Source of the DNA: Phellopilus nigrolimitatus
Taxonomy: Eukaryota; Basidiomycota; Agaricomycetes; Hymenochaetales; Hymenochaetaceae
Assembly: GCA_021029095.1 (NCBI GenBank)
Contig: JAJOHG010000065.1
Coordinates: 1 to 64,000 of the forward strand
Reading direction: 5' to 3'
DNA length: 64,000 bases
The notes under the pieces are model-generated. The model saw only the letters and a list, made by a program, of their open reading frames with translations. It was not told the origin of the DNA and ran no database searches. Numbering within the stretch: the stretch's first letter is position 1; each line of letters begins with the position of its first letter. The translations under genes and the position numbers were made by a program. Shown in pieces: positions 40,108 to 51,500 of the stretch.

Positions 40108-43100
40108 TTTGAGCGTGTTCTTCATGTACCAGATCTCAGAAACAATCTCCTCTCAGTCCTGTATTTAACTCGTGTCAAATCCTACATTGTCACTATCAAG
40201 TCTGATCAGATCCTATTTCGACGCAACGGCACTCTCCTCTTCACTGCTGCAATCAACACCAACTACGCCGCGTTCCTCAATGGACAAGTTGTGCCCATGA
40301 CCCAATTCTCTGGCATGGTCAGCACCTGTCCACTCGACTTAACGCTCTGGCATCGTCGTTTTGCGCACTTAAATCATGGGGATGTCAAGAGACTGATTGA
40401 TCATGACATGGTTAAGGGGATTATTGTGAAGTCTATGGAGTCGCCCGACCCAATCTGCGAGCCTTGCATTGCAGGCAAGCAGCATAGGTCGAATGTCTCA
40501 AGACTTGCATCCCATCGTTCTACTGGTCTGTTGCAGCTGGTCCACTCTGATGTGCATGGCCCTCTGCCAGTTCAAACTCGGCATGGCTATCGTTACTGGA
40601 TCACATTCATTGATGATTACAGTCGGCGCTGGGGAGTCATACCCCTCAAGAAGAAAAGCGACGCATTTGACGCTTTCAAGCACTACAAAGCACATGCAGA
40701 GAACCAACTCAACCTGAAGATCAAAGCGACGCGCGATGACAAGGGAGGAGAGTACATGCCCAAGGCATGGGAGCAATTCTGCATTTCTGAAGGGATTCAC
40801 CGGCAACACACTGTTCGTGATGAACCCCACCAGAATGGAGTAGCTGAGCGCGCTAATCGCACTTTGGCTGAGGGCATTACCACTATGCTGAACGAAGCAC
40901 ACCTACCTGCCAGTTTCTGGTGGGACGCGGTCAATGCTTTTGTTCATGTGCACAATCGCTCTCCTACTTCTGCTGTACAGGGCAAGACGCCCTATGAGCT
41001 GTGGCACAATTCCAAAACGGATGTGTCGCATTTTCGAGTATTTGGCTGCACCTCCTATGTGCATGTCAAGAAAGATATGCGCAAACAGCTCCAGTCACAC
41101 ACGCAGAAATGCTCCTTCATTGGTTACCCTGAGAACTACAAAGGCTGGATATTCTGGAACTCCATAACGCGCAAAGAGGTCATTAGTGACTCTGCTCAGT
41201 TTGATGAGCGCGTGTTCCCTGAAAATACCAGGTCCCCTGTCGATTTAAGGGTTCCAACTCCTGCAGAGGCTACAGCTGTGCCGGAACAGGGGGGAGATGG
41301 CGATGTGGATGATGTTCCGCCACTTCTTCTCCCTACTAATCCACCAGCTCCTCCTCCTCGTCCTGCCACTCCTCCTCCTCGTCCCCCACCAGCTCCAGTT
41401 ACTCCTCCCTTTCGTCCTGCACCACCTCCGGTGACTCCAACTCGGCCTGCTGTAAAGCGCGAGCGAGCACCATCTGATGTCCCTCCTGACCCTCCTGTGT
41501 CTTCTCCTTCTGCTCACCCTCCTCCTGCGAAACGACCCAAGGAACCACCTGCTTCTACTCCTGCACCTGAGTCTACACCTGCACCTGAAGCGCCTTCTTG
41601 GCCTTCAACGTCCTGGCGCCCTCAGCCGCGTCCCTTGCATGGGTACAGAGATGCAGTGATTAATCCACTTGCAGATTATCCAGGTCGTCGCATTCCTAGG
41701 GCTCCAGCTGCACCAGCACCAGCAGCAGCACCTACACCTGAGCCTGTGATTGAGCGCAGTGACGAGTTAGACATCATGTCTGAGGATGAGATGCAGGCTG
41801 AGGCGCTTATGTTTGCTGGGCTTATGGACTTTGGGGCAAATGCGGCACTTGAGGACTGCTACATCAGTTTTGAGGACGCACACAATCATGTGTTGAAGTC
41901 TACAAACTGCTTTGAGCATGTCTTCTCTGCGGAGGTGCGCACCCAGTATGGTCCTGAGCCAGTACACTGGAGAGACATCAAGGGACATCCTGACGCTTCC
42001 CTTTGGGAACAGGCTGCAATGGACGAGTTTATCAGTCTTGTTGAGAATGGCACCTTCACCCCAGTCAGACTTCCTTCTGGTCGCAAGACCATTGGCTGTC
42101 GGTGGGTGTTCAAACTCAAGCGCAAGGCAGATGGCTCAGTGGACAGGCACAAGGCGCGATTGGTGGCAAAGGGCTACTCACAGCGCCCTGGCTTAGAGTT
42201 TGCACAGGTATTTGCTCCTACTGCCAAGTGGGCTGCACTTCGCGCTATACTGGCCTTGGCTGCAATTGAGGACCTGGAGTTGTTCAGCATTGACATCTCC
42301 ACTGCGTTCCTCAATGGTGACTTGGATCATGACGTCTACATGGACCAGCCAGAGGGGTTTGAGGAATACTATGGCGCCGGCTTTGTGCTTAAGCTTGCTA
42401 AGGCGATCTATGGCTTGAAGCAGGCTGGACGCCAATGGCACAAGAAACTCGACTCTGTGTTGAAGGGCATGGGTTTCTCTTTGGTTCGCTGCGACAACAG
42501 CATTTGGGTCTACAGACGCGACGATGTGCGCATCATCATTCCAGTCTATGTGGATGACATGACCATTGCTGCAAAGTCAAAGGAGCAATTCTTGTTTGTC
42601 AAGCGCGAACTTGAAAAGCACTTCAAACTGCGCGACCTCGGCCCTACCTCCTTCCTGCTTGGTGTCCACATTGAGAGAGACCGCTCAATCCGATCCCTAT
42701 CCCTATCTCAGCGCCAGTACATCACTGACTTACTTGAGCGCTTTGAAATGGTTGGATGCAGCGAGGTTTCTACTCCATTGCCAGAAGGCCATCGTCTCAG
42801 CAAGTCCATGGGTCCCCTCACTCCAGAAGAGATCGCATTCATGAAGACTGTCCCCTACAGGCAGCTGATTGGTGCACTCATGTATCTGGCTGTGGCAACG
42901 CGTCCTGATATCTCCTATGCGGTTGGACTTCTTGCGCGCTTCAGTTCCAATCCTGGTCCTGCTCACTGGAAGGCTGCTAAGCACTTGTGTCGTTACCTTC
43001 AAGGTACCAAAGACATGAAGTTGACTTATGCGCCTGACAAGAACTCGTCTGAATTGTTCACCACATTCACTGACGCGGACCATGGAGGGGATGAGGATGA

Positions 43101-43518
43101 CAGGCGCTCTACAAGCGGCCTGGTGGTTAAGATGGGAACTGGTGCTATCAGCTGGGCTAGTCGACTTCAGACTATTGTGACACTCTCCACCACTGAAGCG
43201 GAATACATCTCTGCTGTTCAGGGCGGTCAGGAGATTATGTGGTTGCGCAACTTGTTCTCAGAATTTGGCTATGAGTTCAATGCGCCCTCCACACTCTATG
43301 TGGACAACCAATCTGCCCTTGCTGTTGCCAGGAACCCTGAACACCATGGACGGATGAAGCACCTGGACTTGCGGCACTATTGGCTGCGCGATGTGGTTGA
43401 GTCGGGTCTTATTGACATTCGCTACCTCCCCACCAAGTCTATGCCGGCTGACATCATGACCAAGGCGCTTGGACGCGTGAAGGTGATTGAGATGCGTGGC
43501 ATGCTAGGTCTTCTGTGA
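40108..43518 (+). pseudogene. Copia pol unit 1 of the tandem array, 5'-truncated
   Basis: The frame begins abruptly at FERVLHVPDLRNN, corresponding to about residue 365 of the intact polyprotein. PBS, leader, gag, zinc knuckle and protease are absent and the LTR is joined straight to this point. What remains is open to the TGA at 43,516: pre-integrase domain, integrase, proline-rich linker, reverse transcriptase with YVDDMTIAA, and RNase H with STTEAEYISA. It cannot replicate alone but could supply IN/RT if translated; there is no nearby ATG at the true 5' end. It is almost identical to unit 2, differing in one codon in the linker (SSPSAHPP against SSPAHPP), one Val/Ala and little else. Confidence 0.93.
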
Positions 43519-43546
43519 TTGACAGGCGTGTCAGATCAGGGGGGAG

Positions 43547-43824
43547 TATTGGATATAGTATGATCTTGGACACTTTATTTCCTTTTATTATTTTGCGTAC
43601 CAGGTGACTTGAACTCCTGACTTGTTGTTCTGCATCACCTGACATGTTGATGTATTATGTAATGCTTCCCTTGAAGCGGCAGAGTCCATGGATGGTGCTC
43701 TCTATCTTTTGCACTCATCCATTGGACTCAGGCATGTTTAGTTTCTCTAATACATTATCTTTTGCACTCATCCATTGGACTCAGGTCACTGTCTGTGTTT
43801 GTTGTGAGACCACTCCGCCTCACA
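43547..43824 (+). repeat. Copia LTR, plus strand (array LTR 2, shared)
   Basis: 278 bases, preceded by the polypurine tract GGGGGGAG of unit 1 and followed directly by the same truncated pol start as in unit 1. It serves as 3' LTR of unit 1 and 5' LTR of unit 2. Confidence 0.9.
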
Positions 43825-43825
43825 G

Positions 43826-46800
43826 TTTGAGCGTGTTCTTCATGTACCAGATCTCAGAAACAATCTCCTCTCAGTCCTGTATTTAACTCGTGTCAAATCC
43901 TACATTGTCACTATCAAGTCTGATCAGATCCTATTTCGACGCAACGGCACTCTCCTCTTCACTGCTGCAATCAACACCAACTACGCCGCGTTCCTCAATG
44001 GACAAGTTGTGCCCATGACCCAATTCTCTGGCATGGTCAGCACCTGTCCACTCGACTTAACGCTCTGGCATCGTCGTTTTGCGCACTTAAATCATGGGGA
44101 TGTCAAGAGACTGATTGATCATGACATGGTTAAGGGGATTATTGTGAAGTCTATGGAGTCGCCCGACCCAATCTGCGAGCCTTGCATTGCAGGCAAGCAG
44201 CATAGGTCGAATGTCTCAAGACTTGCATCCCATCGTTCTACTGGTCTGTTGCAGCTGGTCCACTCTGATGTGCATGGCCCTCTGCCAGTTCAAACTCGGC
44301 ATGGCTATCGTTACTGGATCACATTCATTGATGATTACAGTCGGCGCTGGGGAGTCATACCCCTCAAGAAGAAAAGCGACGCATTTGACGCTTTCAAGCA
44401 CTACAAAGCACATGCAGAGAACCAACTCAACCTGAAGATCAAAGCGACGCGCGATGACAAGGGAGGAGAGTACATGCCCAAGGCATGGGAGCAATTCTGC
44501 ATTTCTGAAGGGATTCACCGGCAACACACTGTTCGTGATGAACCCCACCAGAATGGAGTAGCTGAGCGCGCTAATCGCACTTTGGCTGAGGGCATTACCA
44601 CTATGCTGAACGAAGCACACCTACCTGCCAGTTTCTGGTGGGACGCGGTCAATGCTTTTGTTCATGTGCACAATCGCTCTCCTACTTCTGCTGTACAGGG
44701 CAAGACGCCCTATGAGCTGTGGCACAATTCCAAAACGGATGTGTCGCATTTTCGAGTATTTGGCTGCACCTCCTATGTGCATGTCAAGAAAGATATGCGC
44801 AAACAGCTCCAGTCACACACGCAGAAATGCTCCTTCATTGGTTACCCTGAGAACTACAAAGGCTGGATATTCTGGAACTCCATAACGCGCAAAGAGGTCA
44901 TTAGTGACTCTGCTCAGTTTGATGAGCGCGTGTTCCCTGAAAATACCAGGTCCCCTGTCGATTTAAGGGTTCCAACTCCTGCAGAGGCTACAGCTGTGCC
45001 GGAACAGGGGGGAGATGGCGATGTGGATGATGTTCCGCCACTTCTTCTCCCTACTAATCCACCAGCTCCTCCTCCTCGTCCTGCCACTCCTCCTCCTCGT
45101 CCCCCACCAGCTCCAGTTACTCCTCCCTTTCGTCCTGCACCACCTCCGGTGACTCCAACTCGGCCTGCTGTAAAGCGCGAGCGAGCACCATCTGATGTCC
45201 CTCCTGACCCTCCTGTGTCTTCTCCTGCTCACCCTCCTCCTGCGAAACGACCCAAGGAACCACCTGCTTCTACTCCTGCACCTGAGTCTACACCTGCACC
45301 TGAAGCGCCTTCTTGGCCTTCAACGTCCTGGCGCCCTCAGCCGCGTCCCTTGCATGGGTACAGAGATGCAGTGATTAATCCACTTGCAGATTATCCAGGT
45401 CGTCGCATTCCTAGGGCTCCAGCTGCACCAGCACCAGCAGCAGCACCTACACCTGAGCCTGTGATTGAGCGCAGTGACGAGTTAGACATCATGTCTGAGG
45501 ATGAGATGCAGGCTGAGGCGCTTATGTTTGCTGGGCTTATGGACTTTGGGGCAAATGCGGCACTTGAGGACTGCTACATCAGTTTTGAGGACGCACACAA
45601 TCATGTGTTGAAGTCTACAAACTGCTTTGAGCATGTCTTCTCTGCGGAGGTGCGCACCCAGTATGGTCCTGAGCCAGTACACTGGAGAGACATCAAGGGA
45701 CATCCTGACGCTTCCCTTTGGGAACAGGCTGCAATGGACGAGTTTATCAGTCTTGTTGAGAATGGCACCTTCACCCCAGTCAGACTTCCTTCTGGTCGCA
45801 AGACCATTGGCTGTCGGTGGGTGTTCAAACTCAAGCGCAAGGCAGATGGCTCAGTGGACAGGCACAAGGCGCGATTGGTGGCAAAGGGCTACTCACAGCG
45901 CCCTGGCTTAGAGTTTGCACAGGTATTTGCTCCTACTGCCAAGTGGGCTGCACTTCGCGCTATACTGGCCTTGGCTGCAATTGAGGACCTGGAGTTGTTC
46001 AGCATTGACATCTCCACTGCGTTCCTCAATGGTGACTTGGATCATGACGTCTACATGGACCAGCCAGAGGGGTTTGAGGAATACTATGGCGCCGGCTTTG
46101 TGCTTAAGCTTGCTAAGGCGATCTATGGCTTGAAGCAGGCTGGACGCCAATGGCACAAGAAACTCGACTCTGTGTTGAAGGGCATGGGTTTCTCTTTGGT
46201 TCGCTGCGACAACAGCATTTGGGTCTACAGACGCGACGATGTGCGCATCATCATTCCAGTCTATGTGGATGACATGACCATTGCTGCAAAGTCAAAGGAG
46301 CAATTCTTGTTTGTCAAGCGCGAACTTGAAAAGCACTTCAAACTGCGCGACCTCGGCCCTACCTCCTTCCTGCTTGGTGTCCACATTGAGAGAGACCGCT
46401 CAATCCGATCCCTATCCCTATCTCAGCGCCAGTACATCACTGACTTACTTGAGCGCTTTGAAATGGCTGGATGCAGCGAGGTTTCTACTCCATTGCCAGA
46501 AGGCCATCGTCTCAGCAAGTCCATGGGTCCCCTCACTCCAGAAGAGATCGCATTCATGAAGACTGTCCCCTACAGGCAGCTGATTGGTGCACTCATGTAT
46601 CTGGCTGTGGCAACGCGTCCTGATATCTCCTATGCGGTTGGACTTCTTGCGCGCTTCAGTTCCAATCCTGGTCCTGCTCACTGGAAGGCTGCTAAGCACT
46701 TGTGTCGTTACCTTCAAGGTACCAAAGACATGAAGTTGACTTATGCGCCTGACAAGAACTCGTCTGAATTGTTCACCACATTCACTGACGCGGACCATGG

Positions 46801-47233
46801 AGGGGATGAGGATGACAGGCGCTCTACAAGCGGCCTGGTGGTTAAGATGGGAACTGGTGCTATCAGCTGGGCTAGTCGACTTCAGACTATTGTGACACTC
46901 TCCACCACTGAAGCGGAATACATCTCTGCTGTTCAGGGCGGTCAGGAGATTATGTGGTTGCGCAACTTGTTCTCAGAATTTGGCTATGAGTTCAATGCGC
47001 CCTCCACACTCTATGTGGACAACCAATCTGCCCTTGCTGTTGCCAGGAACCCTGAACACCATGGACGGATGAAGCACCTGGACTTGCGGCACTATTGGCT
47101 GCGCGATGTGGTTGAGTCGGGTCTTATTGACATTCGCTACCTCCCCACCAAGTCTATGCCGGCTGACATCATGACCAAGGCGCTTGGACGCGTGAAGGTG
47201 ATTGAGATGCGTGGCATGCTAGGTCTTCTGTGA
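43826..47233 (+). pseudogene. Copia pol unit 2 of the tandem array, 5'-truncated
   Basis: Same structure and same deletion endpoint as unit 1, starting FERVLHVPDL and ending at the TGA at 47,231. It carries a one-codon deletion in the proline-rich linker and Ala in FEMAGCS where unit 1 has Val. The shared breakpoint shows that the deletion happened once and the deleted unit was then duplicated in tandem through its LTRs. Confidence 0.93.
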
Positions 47234-47261
47234 TTGACAGGCGTGTCAGATCAGGGGGGAG

Positions 47262-47539
47262 TATTGGATATAGTATGATCTTGGACACTTTATTTCCTTT
47301 TATTATTTTGCGTACCAGGTGACTTGAACTCCTGACTTGTTGTTCTGCATCACCTGACATGTTGATGTATTATGTAATGCTTCCCTTGAAGCGGCAGAGT
47401 CCATGGATGGTGCTCTCTATCTTTTGCACTCATCCATTGGACTCAGGCATGTTTAGTTTCTCTAATACATTATCTTTTGCACTCATCCATTGGACTCAGG
47501 TCACTGTCTGTGTTTGTTGTGAGACCACTTCGCCTCACA
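47262..47539 (+). repeat. Copia LTR, plus strand (array LTR 3) with intact PBS behind it
   Basis: 278 bases preceded by the polypurine tract of unit 2. Unlike LTRs 1 and 2 it is followed by a real 5' internal region (primer-binding site and leader), so it also marks the 5' end of another copy of the element. Confidence 0.9.
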
Positions 47540-48285
47540 GGTTATGAGCCTTGCGCTGTAACTTCACAACAACGTTCAGTACACCGTCGACAACATCCTC
47601 CTTGATTTTTGTTCAAATCGGAGTTGATCTGGTCTCTCTGGAAGAGGTTTTGGCAACTGCAAAGTTCTGGCTGTTCGGATTGGGCTGTAATCGCAGGGTT
47701 AGGTTCTGTGGTGTGTCCGTCGTCTTTGTGTCGATTTTCGTGCCGCCATTCGCACTTGCTGGCACTCTACACCCCTCTGCTTCGACATTAATCCTTATCA
47801 TCCTCTCATCTGCACTCTCTGCTTTTCGTCTCATCGCTCGAAATCGGTTCGACGGATCGTGCTGAAACTTCGCACGTCGTCTCGTACCTCTGGTCCCACT
47901 CGTCGTACCAACTTGTGGCCGATTCGACTTCGAATTGAGGGTGCTGCATTGATTTCGACTTTTGCAGTCTCTATCTGTCTGCTTGTCTGCTCCCTGCATC
48001 GTTTTTGCATAGCGGACTCAGTTCTTGCCCGATCGCTCTGCGATTTTACACACGTGCTCGTGTTCACGTCGTCTCGGTGTGTGTTGATTTGCGTCTCAAT
48101 CGCTCCACCCGTTCCCCCTCTGTGTCGCGTTTTGCGCGGTTTGCCAGCTCTGGTACTTGGCAGTTCAGATCCATTCCATTTGATTTGGTTGTTGTTGGAT
48201 CAGATAGTCTATTGGTTGTGAAGCTCGACTGCAGGGCCTTAGTTTGCCCTTTGTGACACTCTTTTGAGTGTTTACTTAAGCCTAG
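47540..48285 (+). mobile_element. Orphan copia primer-binding site and untranslated leader
   Basis: The PBS GGTTATGAGCC (47,540-47,550) is complementary to the anticodon arm of initiator-methionine tRNA, the half-tRNA priming mode known for copia-type elements. The leader continues to CTTAAGCCTAG at 48,285 and is then interrupted by the outer end of an inverted LTR. Elsewhere (53,737-53,858) the distal part of the same leader is present, but without the PBS. No gag follows here. Confidence 0.8.
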
Positions 48286-48563
48286 TGTGAGGCGAAGGGG
48301 TCTCACAACAAACACAGACAGTGACCTGAGTCCAATGGATGAGTGCAAAAGATAATATATTATGGAAACTAAACATGCCTGAGTCCAATGGATGAGTGCA
48401 AAAGATAGAGAGCACCATCCATGGACTCTGCCGCTTCAAGGGAAGCATTACATAATACATCAACATGTCAGGTGATGCAGAACAACAAGTCAGGAGTTCA
48501 AGTCACCTGGTACGCAAAATAATAAAAGGAAATAAAGTGTCCAAGATCATACTATATCCAATA
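48286..48563 (-). repeat. Copia 3' LTR of the complete gag-pol copy
   Basis: 278 bases, reverse orientation, preceded on its own strand by the polypurine tract (48,564-48,573). Its outer end abuts CCTAG (48,281-48,285), the reverse complement of the CTAGG beside LTR 1 at 39,823-39,827. Confidence 0.9.
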
Positions 48564-48591
48564 CTCCCCCCTGATCTGACACGCCTGTCAA

Positions 48592-51500
48592 TCACAGAAG
48601 ACCTAGCATGCCACGCATCTCAATCACCTTCACGCGTCCAAGCGCCTTGGTCATGATGTCAGCCGGCATAGACTTGGTGGGGAGGTAGCGAATGTCAATA
48701 AGACCCGACTCAACCACATCGCGCAGCCAATAGTGCCGCAAGTCCAGGTGCTTCATCCGTCCATGGTGTTCAGGGTTCCTGGCAACAGCAAGGGCAGATT
48801 GGTTGTCCACATAGAGTGTGGAGGGCGCATTGAACTCATAGCCAAATTCTGAGAACAAGTTGCGCAACCACATAATCTCCTGACCGCCCTGAACAGCAGA
48901 GATGTATTCCGCTTCAGTGGTGGAGAGTGTCACAATAGTCTGAAGTCGACTAGCCCAGCTGATAGCACCAGTTCCCATCTTAACCACCAGGCCGCTTGTA
49001 GAGCGCCTGTCATCCTCATCCCCTCCATGGTCCGCGTCAGTGAATGTGGTGAACAATTCAGACGAGTTCTTGTCAGGCGCATAAGTCAACTTCATGTCTT
49101 TGGTACCTTGAAGGTAACGACACAAGTGCTTAGCAGCCTTCCAGTGAGCAGGACCAGGATTGGAACTGAAGCGCGCAAGAAGTCCAACCGCATAGGAGAT
49201 ATCAGGACGCGTTGCCACAGCCAGATACATGAGTGCACCAATCAGCTGCCTGTAGGGGACAGTCTTCATGAATGCGATCTCTTCTGGAGTGAGGGGACCC
49301 ATGGACTTGCTGAGACGATGGCCTTCTGGCAATGGAGTAGAAACCTCGCTGCATCCAGCCATTTCAAAGCGCTCAAGTAAGTCAGTGATGTACTGGCGCT
49401 GAGATAGGGATAGGGATCGGATTGAGCGGTCTCTCTCAATGTGGACACCAAGCAGGAAGGAGGTAGGGCCGAGGTCGCGCAGTTTGAAGTGCTTTTCAAG
49501 TTCGCGCTTGACAAACAAGAATTGCTCCTTTGACTTTGCAGCAATGGTCATGTCATCCACATAGACTGGAATGATGATGCGCACATCGTCGCGTCTGTAG
49601 ACCCAAATGCTGTTGTCGCAGCGAACCAAAGAGAAACCCATGCCCTTCAACACAGAGTCGAGTTTCTTGTGCCATTGGCGTCCAGCCTGCTTCAAGCCAT
49701 AGATCGCCTTAGCAAGCTTAAGCACAAAGCCGGCGCCATAGTATTCCTCAAACCCCTCTGGCTGGTCCATGTAGACGTCATGATCCAAGTCACCATTGAG
49801 GAACGCAGTGGAGATGTCAATGCTGAACAACTCCAGGTCCTCAATTGCAGCCAAGGCCAGTATAGCGCGAAGTGCAGCCCACTTGGCAGTAGGAGCAAAT
49901 ACCTGTGCAAACTCTAAGCCAGGGCGCTGTGAGTAGCCCTTTGCCACCAATCGCGCCTTGTGCCTGTCCACTGAGCCATCTGCCTTGCGCTTGAGTTTGA
50001 ACACCCACCGACAGCCAATGGTCTTGCGACCAGAAGGAAGTCTGACTGGGGTGAAGGTGCCATTCTCAACAAGACTGATAAACTCGTCCATTGCAGCCTG
50101 TTCCCAAAGGGAAGCGTCAGGATGTCCCTTGATGTCTCTCCAGTGTACTGGCTCAGGACCATACTGGGTGCGCACCTCCGCAGAGAAGACATGCTCAAAG
50201 CAGTTTGTAGACTTCAACACATGATTGTGTGCGTCCTCAAAACTGATGTAGCAGTCCTCAAGTGCCGCATTTGCCCCAAAGTCCATAAGCCCAGCAAACA
50301 TAAGCGCCTCAGCCTGCATCTCATCCTCAGACATGATGTCTAACTCGTCACTGCGCTCAATCACAGGCTCAGGTGTAGGTGCTGCTGCTGGTGCTGGTGC
50401 AGCTGGAGCCCTAGGAATGCGACAACCTGGATAATCTGCAAGTGGATTAATCACTGCATCTCTGTACCCATGCAAGGGACGCGGCTGAGGGCGCCAAGAC
50501 ATTGAAGGCCAAGAAGGCGCTTCAGGTGCAGGTGTAGACTCAGGTGCAGGAGTGGGAGCAGGAGGTTCTTTAGGTCGTTTCGCAGGAGGAGGGTGAGCAG
50601 AGGGAGAGAATACAGGAGGATCAGGAGGAACATCAGATGGTGCTCGCTCGCGCTTTACAGCAGGCCGAGTTGGAGTCACCGGAGGTGGTGCAGGACGGAA
50701 GGGAGGAGTGACTGGAGCTGGTGGAGGACGAGGAGGAGGAGTGGCAGGACGAGGAGGAGGAGGAGCTGGTGGATTAGCAGGCAAAGGAAGTGGCGGAACA
50801 TCATCCACATCGCCATCTCCCCCCTGTTCCGGCACAGCTGTAGCCTCTGCAGGAGTTGGAACCCTTAAGTCGACAGGGGACCTGGTATTTCCAGGGAACA
50901 CGCGCTCATCAAACTGAGCAGAGTCACTAATGACCTCTTTGCGCGTTATGGAGTTCCAGAATATCCAGCCTTTGTAGTTCTCAGGGTAACCAATGAAGGA
51001 GCATTTCTGCGTGTGTGACTGGAGCTGTTTGCGCATATCTTTCTTGACATGCACATAGGAGGTGCAGCCAAATACTCGAAAATGCGACACATCCGTTTTG
51101 GAATTGTGCCACAGCTCATAGGGTGTCTTGCCCTGAACAGCAGAAGTAGGAGAGCGATTGTGCACATGAACAAAAGCATTGACCGCATCCCACCAGAAAC
51201 TGGCAGGTAGGTGTGCTTCGTTCAGCATAGTAGTAATCCCCTCAGCCAAAGTGCGATTAGCGCGCTCAGCTACTCCATTCTGGTGGGGTTCATCACGAAC
51301 AGTGTGTTGCCGGTGAATCCCTTCAGAAATGCAGAATTGCTCCCATGCCTTGGGCATGTACTCTCCTCCCTTGTCATCGCGCGTCGCTTTGATCTTCAGG
51401 TTGAGCTGGTTCTCTGCATGTGCTTTGTAGCGCTTGAAAGCGTCAAACGCATCGCTTTTCTTTTTAAGGGGTATGACTCCCCAACGCCGACTGAAATCAT

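Noticed and set aside
47540..48285. Long (~1 kb) copia LTR including this segment
   Set aside because: The PBS at 47,540 and the LTR end CCTCACA followed directly by CTAGG, in the reverse copy, show that the LTR is 278 bases and this segment is leader.
48286..48563. tRNA-like B-box (GAGTTCAAGTCACC) in the copia LTR
   Set aside because: No matching A box, acceptor stem or cloverleaf could be drawn around it.
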